Positions 11,001 to 23,111 of a stretch of DNA of 38,270 nucleotides are shown in pieces. Each line of letters opens with the position of its first letter. Within the stretch, counting starts at the first letter, position 1. This stretch comes from Haplosporangium gracile (lineage: Eukaryota > Mortierellomycota > Mortierellomycetes > Mortierellales > Mortierellaceae). The notes beneath the pieces were generated by a model. That model was given only the letters and a program-made list of their open reading frames with translations. It made no database searches and was not told the origin of the DNA. Location: contig JAAAUF010000347.1 in NCBI GenBank assembly GCA_015499985.1, forward strand, positions 1 to 38,270, read 5' to 3'. The translations under genes and the position numbers were made by a program.

Positions 11001-14000
11001 GCTTTAAAGTCGTCGGCGAAATCGGGGAACATCTCCTTGAAGGTGGCCTCATCGATCGCATCGTCGTCCATTCCCTCGTACTTGTTGACACGCTGCTTGT
11101 AGAGCGATTCTTGTTCAATCACCATTTTGGCAGCATGCTCCTCTCCCTTGGTCCAGATGTCAGTCACCTCGGCAAAGAGGTTATCAAGAGTGTCGATGGA
11201 GGCCTTATCGAGGATACCAATGGCAGCAACTTCACGACGCTGATGTTGAAGAGCGGTGATGAGGTACTTGAGGTAGAACGACCAGGGCTTCGACACGACA
11301 TCCTTGTCAAAGACAGTGCGCTTGACGACCGAAAGGGTTGCTGGCTGGGTCACAACATGAAGCGAGTCCAACTTGTCCGAGTTCTCGACGTGGTAGTCAG
11401 GGACGCGAACCAAGCACGTGACAATGGACTCCAAGGCATCACGGTCTTGAAGATCGGCCAAAGCGTTAGCGGAGGCAATGAGACGGACTCCAAACTTGAT
11501 CTGGTAGACAGCGACAACCAGGGGCTGCAAAATATCGCGGTAAGCGCGGAACTTTTGGCCATTGCGACGAATGAACTCGTGTGTGATATCTTGGAACAAC
11601 TTCTCTTGGTCAAACTGGGAACCGTCTTTGATGGTCTCAATCTTCTCGAGAAGAGCTGAGATCGAATCGATGTTGACGGCAGCTTTCTGGATTTGCCAGA
11701 CTTGCTTGAACAACTCCTCGAGGTGAGACTTGGCGGGACGGAGGGCAACATCCAACGCAAAATGCTCAATCTCGTATTCGACACGAGCCAACTCCTTGAT
11801 CTTCTCCAGAATAACAACGTTCTCCTGTGATCCGGTAAAGGAAGTCTCGATATCCTGGCGGACCTTGATCTCCGAATGGAGTGCCTCCTGCTTCATACGA
11901 AGGGCATGTAGCATCAGGCGGGGCTTGGCCGTAGGATCCAAAGAATAGTCGGGGACATAGAGGGCCATGAATGTCAATCCGATGTAGACCCAGGCCTTGC
12001 CGTGGTGGCTCTGAAGCTGAATCTCATTGTCACCGATGATCTGGTAGAGCTGAATAGACTGGACCAAGTGCGAGATCGACAGCGCGAGATGACGACCGAC
12101 AGAGGAGGGTTTGAGCGAGACATTGCTCTGCTTGAATTGCAACAAGGTCGACAGATCGGTCTCAAAGGCATGGCTCTGGCGAGTCGCAGTGTTGAGAATA
12201 ACAACCAGCGAATCCAGAGCGTGGCGTTGCGCAGAGAAGTCAATCTCTGGGTGAACCTGAACAATCACATCCAAAACCTATCGATGAAAATGAAAAAAAT
12301 TTAAAGGTCAGTGCTTGAGCAATTTCTTCTTAATATTGCTTATCTGCTTTTGCCGCCAAAACTCTCGTTCCAATCTTACTAAGCAGATAGAAGCGATCAA
12401 GTTGATAAAGGACGCGGCAACACGGTTGATGCGCTTCGAGGTACGGGCTTGATGGGCAACAAGCGAGCGAGTTTGTTCCAATTGAGCATCCATAGAGCTA
12501 ACAGCCGCCTTGGGGAGTGTAGTCCTATAAAATGATATCAATTTAGTTAGTGGTGGTTCAAGCAAACACTTAACAACGCAACCTACTTTGCCAAGGATGC
12601 AACAGTGCATGAAGCCTTACAAGTAGTTAAAATAGGCGATTGTGTCTACGCTCTGAAACAACTTGGCGGGTCCCTGGATAGCTGGGTACTCGCGGATATC
12701 TTCCTTGAACACTTTGCCTCCAAAGGAATCAAACTTGGCATCCTTGTAGGCATTGTACCAGAGGCGTCCATGCCAGTTGTGCAAGACATCCTGAACCAAG
12801 CGATTGTAAACAGCCTGCGTATTTTCGTTCACACCTAATTATATTCATCGACATGTAAAAAACAATAGAGTTAGATTCAGCTCTTGGATCCAATATGAGC
12901 GTAGTTGACCAAAATAAAACCCTCGATTACCTTTGGCATCAGAATCGAAAACCCAGATCAGTCGCTTGTGAGGAACAAAGTCAGTCGCCGAGCGTGTGGT
13001 GCTCTTGAGTGAGAATTCGTGCAAGGAACGGATCTCATCAATAACGGCGCTTGAGAGCTTGACACCCTTAGGCAAAGCCTGCTGGAGCTTGGCCAACAAA
13101 GCCATCTCCGTCACAGAGCTCGAGAAGTCCATGATGGGATACATGAAATCCGCGGGCAGCTGGTTGATAGCAGACTTGACCTTAGGGAAGCCCTCCTGCT
13201 GCTTCTGCACACCTTCAATTTGCTTTTGCAAATGCTAAATATTTTGTGAAAACCAAAGTGCAAATTTGGTAAGTAATCATGTTCATATCACCATTACCAA
13301 ATTAGAAATAGCGACAGTGATGTTGGGAAACTTACGGCAGGGACTTGCTTGATAGTCTTCAGCAAGATAGCTCCATTCTCGGGGCTCTGGTCGACAAAGT
13401 ACAAGGTGGCAATGGCATCAACAAGCGTGTCCTTGAACTCGGGCATGCTACCAATAGCTCTGACCTTCGCCAAGACATCCTTGTCCAAAAGATTCTCGTC
13501 AGACCAAACATCGATACTTGAAGCAATGGTCAGTAGCTCATCCTCGACCCGGACAAGCTCTTGAGAGGCCAGGACGGAAGGATGTAGACGTCTCCAAAGG
13601 CTCTTCATCAGTGTTCCGGTGGTGAGAACCATGGCCTCGGTCATAATGTCCAAGCTCCTGAACAAAGGACCAAAGAACTTGGGCGCCATAGAGAGCAAGA
13701 ACTCGCCAGACTCGGCCATCATCTTGACCAGAATCATAAGCTCACCGACATTGACTGTGGGCTCTTGAACGGCCTCCCAGACCATATCACGCTTATCAAG
13801 GAACAAGTGAAGCTTGGTGGCCTAATATAGATAATACGCGGGTATATGTTAATATTGCACTTCAAATGAAAAGGGCGACAAAATGAAAAATACGCGATTC
13901 TTGAATCTTACATTCTCGTCGCTCAGTCCATTCAGGTCTAAAATCCATTGAGTAACAATAGTCTTGATGGCATTCAGACAGGGGCTGATCTCGGCAACGA

Positions 14001-17000
14001 CCTGATGCTGCAAGGGTTTGTCCCAAAGTTGGCGCTGATAAAGATACGAGATCTGGACAGTGCTGGGCTTTTTTCCGCGTGCCTGGGCATAAATCTTCTC
14101 TTCAAGGTAATCGAGTTTCTTGACGCGGATGAAAAGAGTGATCAGACGAGCGATCGCCTGGTACTCCAGCCATTTCTCCTGGGCCAACTCGTCGGACTTG
14201 CAGAGTCTGTCAATCACCCAGAACAAGTCAGGGTTCAATCTCATATCCGCAGGCTATCGAAGATATAAAAATGTAAATAATGTAAGCAACATGCGTCATT
14301 GTGGCCAGTGTAAACTCCAAAATCATTCACAGATGAGAGCAAGCTGTTTTACCTGAGTAGCCATAAGGTAGGTGTTCAAGTCGAGTCTTGAAGCCAGAGA
14401 AGTCTTGAGATCTGCAAGACGGGTAAGCATAGCACTCTGAGACAACTGAGTCAGGATGTAGTCAGCCATCAAAGCCTGGGCTCTGCTATCGTCCTCCAAG
14501 TCACGTGTTTCCAATAGGCTTTGAATCCAAGACTTGCGAAGGTCCGCGTCGTGGATGGAAGTTGTTTCCAAGAAATAATGCGCGGCTGTCCAGGTCAGAG
14601 CAGCGGGAGCGTCCAAAAGAAGAAGGTACATCAGGTACGATCCATGCAGCGAGACGGTTGCCAACTTGGATTCCTGTGCAAACATGCGTCCTTCGAGAAG
14701 ATGGGGGCAGTTGCTGACGGACAATGAGTTCTCGGTATTAAGCTCCAAGACAAACGAAGGAGCCTCCAAAGTCTCGGCTGTGGGCAACTCGAGCTGGTTT
14801 TCGCCCTCAAAGGTATAAACCTGTTGGACTCCATGACGAAGGGCCATCTCAAGGGGTTCGCCTCTCTGAAGACGCTCGACAATGAACCGGGTGTAGAGCA
14901 ACATGTCCTTAACGTGGACGGTCTTCCAGGGCATCGTCAACTTAAGGTAGTTCCGAATGTAGTGATGGATCTGGCTGATCATCGTTGGCACGCCCTTTCC
15001 ACGAACGCCCAGAGTGTTGGCAATCTTGAGCGAATCCTGACTGTTGCTGATCCATTCGGCATCGACCAGCGTGATCTCGACACCACGATTTCTCATGGCG
15101 CGAGACAACTCACCGTAGCGGGGGTCGACTGTCATGAAGATCCTGAAGTTGGGATGAGGGCGGATAATCTTGACTTCGCCGTCAACCAAACCGCGCTCAT
15201 TAACCATCAAGGTACCGTTAGGCTCCATCAAAGAGTTAAGACGATCCAAGACGGAGGGGTTGCTCAAGTTGGCATTATCGATCAAAAGCCAGTAGCCGTG
15301 CTCCAGAGCGTTGATGAGCGATCCGTCAATCCACTCGAACCGACCACTAACCGAGGTGACTTCGAGACCGCGCAGGACTTTGAACTTCTCGTCGAGCTCT
15401 TCGATCTCCTTATTAAAGTCCAGCTTGAACTCCTGAATCAAGTAACGGAGCTGGTTCAAGAGCGACTCGATGGCGTTGTTGCGCATGACACGGTCATCGG
15501 CTTGGTGGCGCTCGAGGGTGTTGCGCTTGGCGAACCTGTCCTGCGAGTGCAAAAGGTAAAGACTCTGGCTGATCTCGCGGGCGTAGGCGACAGGGTTGGC
15601 TTGGCTGGGGCTCTTAATCAGGACCATCTCGCGAGAGACGCGACTGGCAAGGCGAGAAAGGCCCAACATGATGTGCTCCTGGTGACGAGCAATATCAACC
15701 TGCTCAAATCCTCCCAAGAGCTCCATTGTGTCGACACCAGAGTTCATGGAAAACTCCTCCAGCTTGTTGCCGGTCAAGTTGGCCAACAAACGAACGATGG
15801 AGGTCTTGCCGCTGGAGGCTGGTCCGGTCAAAATGGCCATCCAGTTGACCTCCACACACTTCATCAGGCCCTCAAGAGGTGCCAACAAAGACTGCAAGAG
15901 ATGAAGGTCCTTGCCGAGGACGTTGGTGGTATCGCCGTGCCGACGTGGCAAGAGCGAGTGTCCGACCTGCATGTGCTTGTCGTCCAGGTGGTAGTAGGGC
16001 GACTTACTGCGAGTGTAGGGTTGGCCGAAAAATTTCTCGAACAAGGCGGTGGTGGCGACGCGATCCTCCTCGGTTCTCATGCGCTGCAGGTAGATCAAAT
16101 CAAAGTGCTCAGACGGGTCGTGGTTGTATCCAAGTCCATGATTGGGCAAGGTCATCAACTCCATCCAGCGGAAGACATCGCGCAGGTTGAATTCCCAGGG
16201 GCTTCCCTTGCGACCGAAGCTGAGCTTGACCATCGTTTCCTCGAACATCTGGTAGTTAAAGTCGATCATTTTTTGAAGCATCGAATCCTCAACTTGAGGG
16301 AAGAGGTGCTTACAAATGAAGAGGATATCGCCATCTGACAGTTGCTCGACAAAGACCTGGGTGAAACGATTGACAAAGGACTTTGGGAGACCCTTACGTC
16401 CACCTCCCTGCTGCAAGGGGTTCTGAGCAGCAAAGACGCGGAAGTTCATGTCGCAAGCAAAGGTCCTGTCCAGCTCGGGAATGTAGACGGAGCCGCGATG
16501 GTCGAGACAAGAGTTGAGCCCCTCTAGAACACTCTGGCTGGCCAAGTTGATTTCGTCCAGCAAGACCCAGTCGCCGTTCTTCATGGCCTGAAGGAAAGGG
16601 GCGTCTCTCCAAGCAAACTCTCCGCTGGTTCCTCCCTCGACAGGAAGATCCGAACCAAAGAGATCCATCAAATCCGTCTGCTCGGACAAGTTGATCCTGA
16701 CAAGGTTGTGGGCGGAAGCAGTGGCGAGGGCAGAGATAAGGGATGTCTTACCCACACCGGGGGAACCTTCCAAGAGAATAGGCTTCCGGAGCTGCAAGGC
16801 ACGGAGGACGCGCATGGCGTTGTCAGTGGTGGTCGGCGCCAGGAGAGTGAACTTGATTTTTTGGTTCTCCAACTCTCCTTTCTTGATGAAAAAGGGCGTG
16901 ATACCGAATTCCTCGCCGTCGTTCTTAACAGTACCGGTGCCCTCGGCGAAAACGGCGGCCTCGCCCAGGCGGACCACATCGTTGTTCTTGCTCAAAGCAG

Positions 17001-20000
17001 CTAAAGATCGAAGACGGAACTCTTTCAGGAGATCTCCAGTGAGAGAAGCACCTCCTGCAGAAGCATTGGATCCAAGGCCGTCGAGCAACACGAGACTTCC
17101 TCCGTGGACAAAAGCCTCCTCAGGACTCAACTGACCCTTAGCCATCAGCTCGTTCATGAACCGGACCCAGGCTAGAATATCTCTCAGACTGACAACGACG
17201 CGGCTCTTGCCAAGTTCATGGGTGAACCAGGCGACAAAATCGAGAATTCGGTCAGCAAATCCAACCATTTCGTTCTTGTGCTTGATCTGCTCCTCGATAA
17301 TCTTGACCAAATCCTCGCGATCGGTGACGGCAGGGACCCAGATTTCAGTGAAACGGTTGCGAAGAGCGGGCGACAGCTCCTTCTTACCATAGTCACCTCC
17401 GGGGTTCATGGTGGCCAAGAACTGGAAGTTGGGGGCACCGTTCATGACCTCAACCGTCTTGCCTCCCTTCTCAGCTAGCACCAAAAGACGTTGAGGTTCA
17501 AGGACACTGTTGAGACGCTCCAGGACTGAATCGTCTGCCAATGAAATCTCATCCAACAAGAACAGATGGCCTTCCTTCATCGACTGCACCAAAGGACCGT
17601 CGTGCCATTCGAAGAGGGTGGTTGCTTGACGGTATGTTTTGCGAAGCTCGGTGATGACTGTGATAAGCTCGGTGCCATCCTCGAGTGTCTTGGACTCCAG
17701 CTGATTGGCCTTAACGCAGTTCTCAAAGGCAGAGACAAAGACATCCAAGTCGGCTTCCTCGGGGACAAAGGTGACCTCGGCGCCAGCATCAGCAAGAAAT
17801 TTAGCAATCTCGATCTTGGTGGCTGCGACCAAACCCTGGTTGTTACGAACGGGTCTCTGTCCTCCTAGAAGATCTGCGGTCTCGGTGTTTTGGTGACAGT
17901 TGACGATGACCAACTCGAGGCCGAGGTACTCGGACAACATCTGACAGACGGTCGTCTTTCCGCATCCAGTCTCTCCGACGAGCAAGACAGGCTCGTTGTT
18001 CTTGAGACAGCGACTCACAAGGGTGAAAAGACGCTTCATAGCCTTAGTCCAGACCACGTTCTCCCGACCGCCATGGAAACGCTCAATGTACTCGTGGACC
18101 TCAGGGCAGTTGTACATCTTGTCCTGGTCGATTGTGCTCTTCATGACCTCCTCCAGGACTTCCTTAACGACAGCGCGTTCCTCGTCCTTACGACATCTCT
18201 CAGCCAAGATCATGTAGCCGTCCATGGCCAACTCCTCGTAGCCGTTAGCACCACGACCCGCCCAACGAAAAAGATCACGGAGAGTAATGAATCCATGTCC
18301 TTGTTCGAACAGACGGGTGGTCTGGCGACGTGCCATCAGCTTCCTGTAAACCTCGACCAGGCGTTTGCAGTAGCTGGGTGCCATAGTGCAGCGCTGAGAG
18401 AGAATGGTCTCGAGTTCGTTTTCAGGAATTTCATCAAAGAACAGTTCCAAGAAACGGTTTCGGAAGGCGCGCGAGAGCTGCTTGCGCCCTCCGTACAATC
18501 CCGCGGGATTCTGGGTGGCGAAGAGCATAAAGTCGGGGTGAGGCTTGACAATCTCGCCGGTCTCTGGGATGACTAACTCTCGGTTATCGTCTAAAAGACG
18601 GTTGAGTGCCTCCAGAACATCACTGGGGGCCAAATTCAACTCGTCCAGTACGATCCAGTATCCGTTCTTGAGAGCCTCAACCAAAACACCCTCTTGGAAG
18701 ACCAGCTGACCCTCCGAGTTGGAGATGTACGTTCCAATGTATTCCTGCAAGTCGGTGTGTTCGTGGTTGTTGATACGGACAAACTTGTGACCCAATCGGT
18801 GGGCGAGATACTCGATCATTGAGGTCTTTCCGGCGGAGGTGGGACCTTGGATCAAGATAGGGAAGCGCCTTGTCATGACAACGCGCGAGAGGTTGTTAAG
18901 GTTGTGTTCGACAGAGGAGGTTAAAATGTAATGACCGTCATCACGAACAGGGTGGGATCCGCACTGGAGCCAGAAGTGACCAAACTGGATCATTTCCTTG
19001 CCTTCGCTAGATTCGGGACGGCGAGGAATCTGAGTGATGACTGAACGGGGGCTTCTGACACCATTGAGCAAATGCTTCTCGACCAGAGCCAAGACAATGC
19101 GCTCACTCTCCTTGCTCAGCTGAGTCAAGAAAGTCATGCTGAAGGCCTCGTACATCGATCGTCGCAATCCGTAAGTGGTGACAATCTCGCGGACGAACTG
19201 CAGTGCGCGGGTCAAAGTTCTCATGGAGAAGTGGGGTCTCTGTCCGGCACCGTCAGCCAGCTTGTGAGCACTGCTCAGAGCCTTGACAGCCAGGTAAAAG
19301 TCGGCAATGTCGATCATGGCGCGCTGATCTCCAACGGCGGCAGCCTCCAGGTACTTCTTGATAATCTCCAGCAAATCCTCTCGTCTGGCGTCTGGTGGGT
19401 GAACATAGAACTCTGTGAATCGATTTCGGAGGCCGGGGGGGAGATCCTTCTTGCCGACATCGGTAGCAGGGTTCATACAGGCAAACACTCTGAAGTTCTT
19501 GTGGCGCACGACAGGTTCCGAATCACCGCGCTCCGCCAACAGAATACTGCCGTTCTCGTCCTGCAACAGTCCACTGAGCGACTCCAGAGTCTCCGTTGAA
19601 GCCAAGTTGATCTCGTCCAAAAGAATCCAGTCTCCGCGACGGACAGCCTTGACGAGGGCTCCTTCCAGAAATGAAAATACAAACTTGGCGGACGAGGCAG
19701 AGTAGGTCTCCTTAAGGGTCGAAAGTTGATCGGCAAACGATTGCCAGTCCTTCTTCAATGTAGGGGAGAACTTCTTAGATGTGCCAGATTCGCCGTCGGC
19801 AGTCTGCCTGGAGGCGTCGAACTTGGCCTCGGCCATCTCGATCGACTTGGACCAGGTCTTAATTAGCGCATCCCACTTGCTATGAAGGTAGTACTTGTCG
19901 ACAAGGTTGATGAACTGCTGGTTCTTTTTCCTGGAGAAGGTCCTGCAGAAGAGGTCGTCGAACATGTTCTTGAGTGGCACAGCCAAGACCTTGACATCCA

Positions 20001-22673
20001 CAGGCTTAAATCCTCCAAGCAAATCCGAAGAATCCGATTGTTGGGAGAGGTTGATAACGGTCAAGTTGTGGTTCAAAAGACTGGCGAGGTGCTGAACGAC
20101 TGTCGTCTTTCCTGTTCCAGTCTCTCCGACAAGCAAGACAGGCTCGTTCAAATGAACCGAAACGGCGATCCTCTCCATCAGTTTGGCAGCATGGGCGGTC
20201 TTGGCGAAATCCGAGCGCTTATTCTTTTTCCGGGATCCTCCCTGTTCCATGGTAAGGATGGGAAGAGTCACACGACCGATAGTGATCCTGTCAGGATTGC
20301 GGTCATCCAATTCGGGTGTGTAGGTGTTGATGTAGTGGCGAACCATTTGCTCCGGTATCGTGAGAGCAGCTCCAAGGCGAATAAGGACCTTCTCCCAAAC
20401 GTCGTACTCAGCAATCATGGAACAGAAACAATCAACGGCCTCTGAAAAAAGATCCTGCAAGATGGCGGGGTCGACTCCTCGCTTTGAACTGATCAAGTTG
20501 CCAAGCGCCATGTATCCACCCTTAGCCTTGATGAGAGTGTCGATACGAGTGCACCACTTCATGAGGTCGCGGGGTGAGATTGTGCGAGAGACCATAGACT
20601 GTGAAGTTGAAAACTCGGGCGACGCAAAGGTGGCAGCGATGCTCTGGAAGACCGTCATGATCAAGTTGGGCAACACTTGGTCGCCAAGGTCCTGGAAGCG
20701 TTCGTGGATGATCTGCGACAGTTCCTGATGAGAAAGTGAGTTGACCTGAACTCGCGTCCAGAGGTTGGCTCCGATGCTTCCGTCTGTCCCGCTCACATTA
20801 CGCGCCATCATACGTCCCGAGCGGGTAGGGATCATAGATTTGGTGGCAAAGAGTTGGAAATCCTCGCTGGCGGGGATTTTCTCACCTCGGCTGGGGATGA
20901 AGAGGGTTCTGGATTCGAGTAAAGGCAAGAGGACCGAGAGGACTTCCATGGGAGCAAGGTCGATATCCTCGATCAAAAGCCACTTTCCATCTCTGACGGC
21001 AGTTGTGAGAACTCCAGCCTGCCACTTGAACGATCCTGGCTTGGAGGTCGACACATATGTTCCGAGAAGCACTTTTGAATCCGTCTGATCTCCCAAATGA
21101 ATCTTGACCAAGTCTAAAACAGTACATTATAAGAGCGTTTGGTTAATACCTGTCAACCTGTCACTGAAATAATGTACATCGCTTCGACTATGAAAGCTGG
21201 CTGCATACCATCGCGACCGGTAACTCGGGCAACCTCCTCGACAAGAGCCGTCTTTCCTGCACCGGTGACACCCTCGAGCAAGACTGGGGCACCGATGGAG
21301 AGAGCAAGGCCGATCGAATGGAGGTTGTGCTTTGTTGTTTCTGTCAAAACAAGCTTGTGTTCTGGCAATGTTGACTGCTCATGCTGTGGGCTAGTTGATC
21401 TGGGGAGGAGGACCCCACAGAGGTTGACGGTGAGTGGTGAGAGATCCTCAGCTGTAAGTCTCCTGTATGGCTCCTCCGCTTCGACGACTGCTGTGTTTCC
21501 AAAGAGTGCGAGCTGTTGGGTCGAGATGCGATCCTGCTCCATCAAGCTAATAGTAAATAAATTGAAATGACGAGAAGTCAATAACACATGTCGACCATGG
21601 GGATAATAATAACATCCTGGGTTATGCGCAAAAGACAGCAAAAGAACATACGTGAGCAGGTCTGCTTTGTAATTTTGAGAACCGGCAATCCAGCTAATGT
21701 CGGTTTCCTCTGCAAGATGAACCTTCAAGGCGGATCCAATCTGGTCATCTCTGATGTCGAGAACAATGGCGAGGCAGCGGATAGTAAGGTACTTCAGTGC
21801 CTCGTCGTTGAATGAGAGCAAGTTATAGAGCGGCGTCCAGTCCCAAAGCCATCCAAAGGTCGATTGTGAAAAGTTCAAAAGGCGGAAGCAGGTCATTAAA
21901 GTGTCCTGGGCTCGTTTCGTTACGGCCTATGAAAGTTGGGAGGAGCAAGATGTATATCAATGTTAGATGCATTGCAGCATGAAGTGGTGCGAAAGTCTGC
22001 AGGGCACCCTGAGTGTCTTTTTTTACCTCTAAGGGCGCGTTGAGATCGCTTTCTGTAAGTGTGTTGAGCCATTCCAATGGTGAGGGATATTGAGAAAAGA
22101 GTCTCACAGCAAAGCTAGTGGATTACAAAGTAAATGGGGTGGATATTAGCGTCATGCATCAGGTACAGCGCTTCACCTCAGAGTAAGTGCTGAAAGGAAC
22201 AAAGTAGCATTAGCTATGTGTGTGTACCTTTTCACTTGTGGGACAATAGGGAGGATGAGGGCGAATGCCCTAGCCATGCTCTCGAGATCATGCTGCGAAT
22301 TCCTGTTATGATCGGCGAAACTGTTGTTGTCTGACATCTGCTGACTCTGGCCCAAAAGGGGTGACGAAGCTGGATCGGAGACAAGCCAACGAGCAACCAG
22401 ATCGAGGAGAATTGGCCGGAAGAGCTGAACAACCTTGCAGGCAAAGTGTTCGTTCTTGAGGAGGTTCGAGAGAATGTTGAGGACCTGACCGGTCTCTTGG
22501 CGGGTCAGGGCCTTGGTCCCGTCGGCAAAGACAGTGAGTGCGTGGCGCTGGATGGGCGAGAGTATCTTGTCGGTTAGTTTGATATAAGTCTGGGTATCAA
22601 GAAACTCGAGCAGGTCTGTTGTTGCCGTAGACAAATTCATGCTGAGTGGGTCGTGAATAGTTGAGGATGCCAT
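5048..22673 (-). CDS. MDN1: Midasin (Rea1), AAA+ ATPase of 60S ribosome assembly
   Basis: Eleven exons: 22228-22673, 22027-22114, 21652-21926, 21209-21546, 14353-21113, 13912-14253, 13336-13821, 12931-13234, 12621-12834, 12380-12524, 5048-12277. They join in phase to 16,629 nt, 5542 residues, close to human midasin and longer than yeast Rea1. The start (ACCATGG) is the first ATG of the exon. Six Walker A motifs mark the dynein-like ring: GVTGAGKT (362-369), GETGTGKT (712-719), GPTSAGKT (about 1138), GETGCGKT (about 1427), GSPGVGKT (about 1831) and GPASSGKT (about 2144). Walker B motifs such as LLIEDID (428-434) and LLDEIN are visible. A long linker follows, then an Asp/Glu-rich region (about 4580-5230) and a C-terminal MIDAS domain with DDSTS (DxSxS, about 5338). 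Known of the family: it acts in the nucleolus and nucleoplasm, pulling Ytm1 and then Rsa4 off pre-60S particles by MIDAS-UBL contacts driven by ATP hydrolysis. Identification is secure; splice sites are hand-derived. Confidence 0.98.
5643..5664 (-). other. MIDAS metal-binding loop of midasin (DxSxS)
   Basis: The coding strand gives IDDSTSMSE, the DxSxS signature that coordinates Mg2+ in von Willebrand A-type MIDAS domains. In Rea1 this site binds the Glu of the Ytm1 and Rsa4 ubiquitin-like domains. All signature residues are intact, so substrate release should be functional. Confidence 0.9.
6000..7925 (-). repeat. Low-complexity region encoding the midasin Asp/Glu-rich segment
   Basis: About 1.9 kb of GAG/GAT/GAC/GAA-rich coding sequence specifies a tract dominated by Glu, Asp, Gln and Lys (about residues 4580-5230). 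In midasins this flexible acidic tether connects the linker to the MIDAS domain. Its codon bias leaves the opposite strand free of stops, which produces several long but spurious open frames there. Confidence 0.9.
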
Positions 22674-22897
22674 GGTGTAATTTTTTGTTGTTGTGAAGTG
22701 AGTGAAATAGGACAGTAAATGGTACAATGCAAAGCTGTGAAAGATAATACAAAAAATGAAAGAAATGAAAAATGCAAGTGTGGATGAATGTAGCAGAGAG
22801 GGTTGTTCTATGTCTCCTTTTTTTTTCTATGCTATGGTCGGGTGCACAACACTTTTGTGAACGGTCAAAAATGGTGGCAGGGATGACGACCAAAGGG

Positions 22898-22985
22898 GCA
22901 AAAAAGAGAATAGGAGGGAGGGAAAGAGGGACAGCAAAAGAAAAACAATACGACAAAAAGATAAAACGATATGCCTCAAAGGCAC
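22898..22985 (-). promoter_or_regulatory. Pyrimidine-rich block upstream of MDN1
   Basis: On the coding strand this is an almost continuous C/T run. Such CT-rich blocks are common just before transcription starts in filamentous fungi. There is no clear TATA box. It was assigned by composition and position only. Confidence 0.35.
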
Positions 22986-23081
22986 CTTTTCTTTTTTTTT
23001 TTTTTGTGGCTTCTTCTTGTAAACACTGTGACTGCTTCGTCTGTGCACTACTCGCACATGGTTGATGTTGATGCAAATAAA

Positions 23082-23087
23082 TTTAAT
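23082..23087 (-). terminator. Possible poly(A) signal (ATTAAA) of the PS synthase gene
   Basis: The minus strand reads ATTAAA about 25 nt past the stop codon at 23112. It is a variant signal, and its position is plausible. Confidence 0.35.
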
Positions 23088-23111
23088 AGCGCGTTTCTAC
23101 GAGTCATCTAT

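Larger units (their letters stand above)
22674..23111. other. Intergenic region upstream of MDN1
   Basis: 438 bases hold the MDN1 promoter and 5' UTR and the 3' UTR of the PS synthase gene. The segment 22898-22985 is strongly purine-rich on the plus strand, so it is a pyrimidine block on the MDN1 coding strand about 225-310 nt before its ATG. A/T runs lie at 22815-22826 and 22990-23006. No gene is supported. Confidence 0.5.

Noticed and set aside
14824..16338. 504-codon plus-strand open frame opposite the AAA6 region of MDN1
   Set aside because: It lies fully within the long AAA exon on the other strand. Its translation has no recognisable domain, and the antisense reading of a codon-biased gene explains its length.
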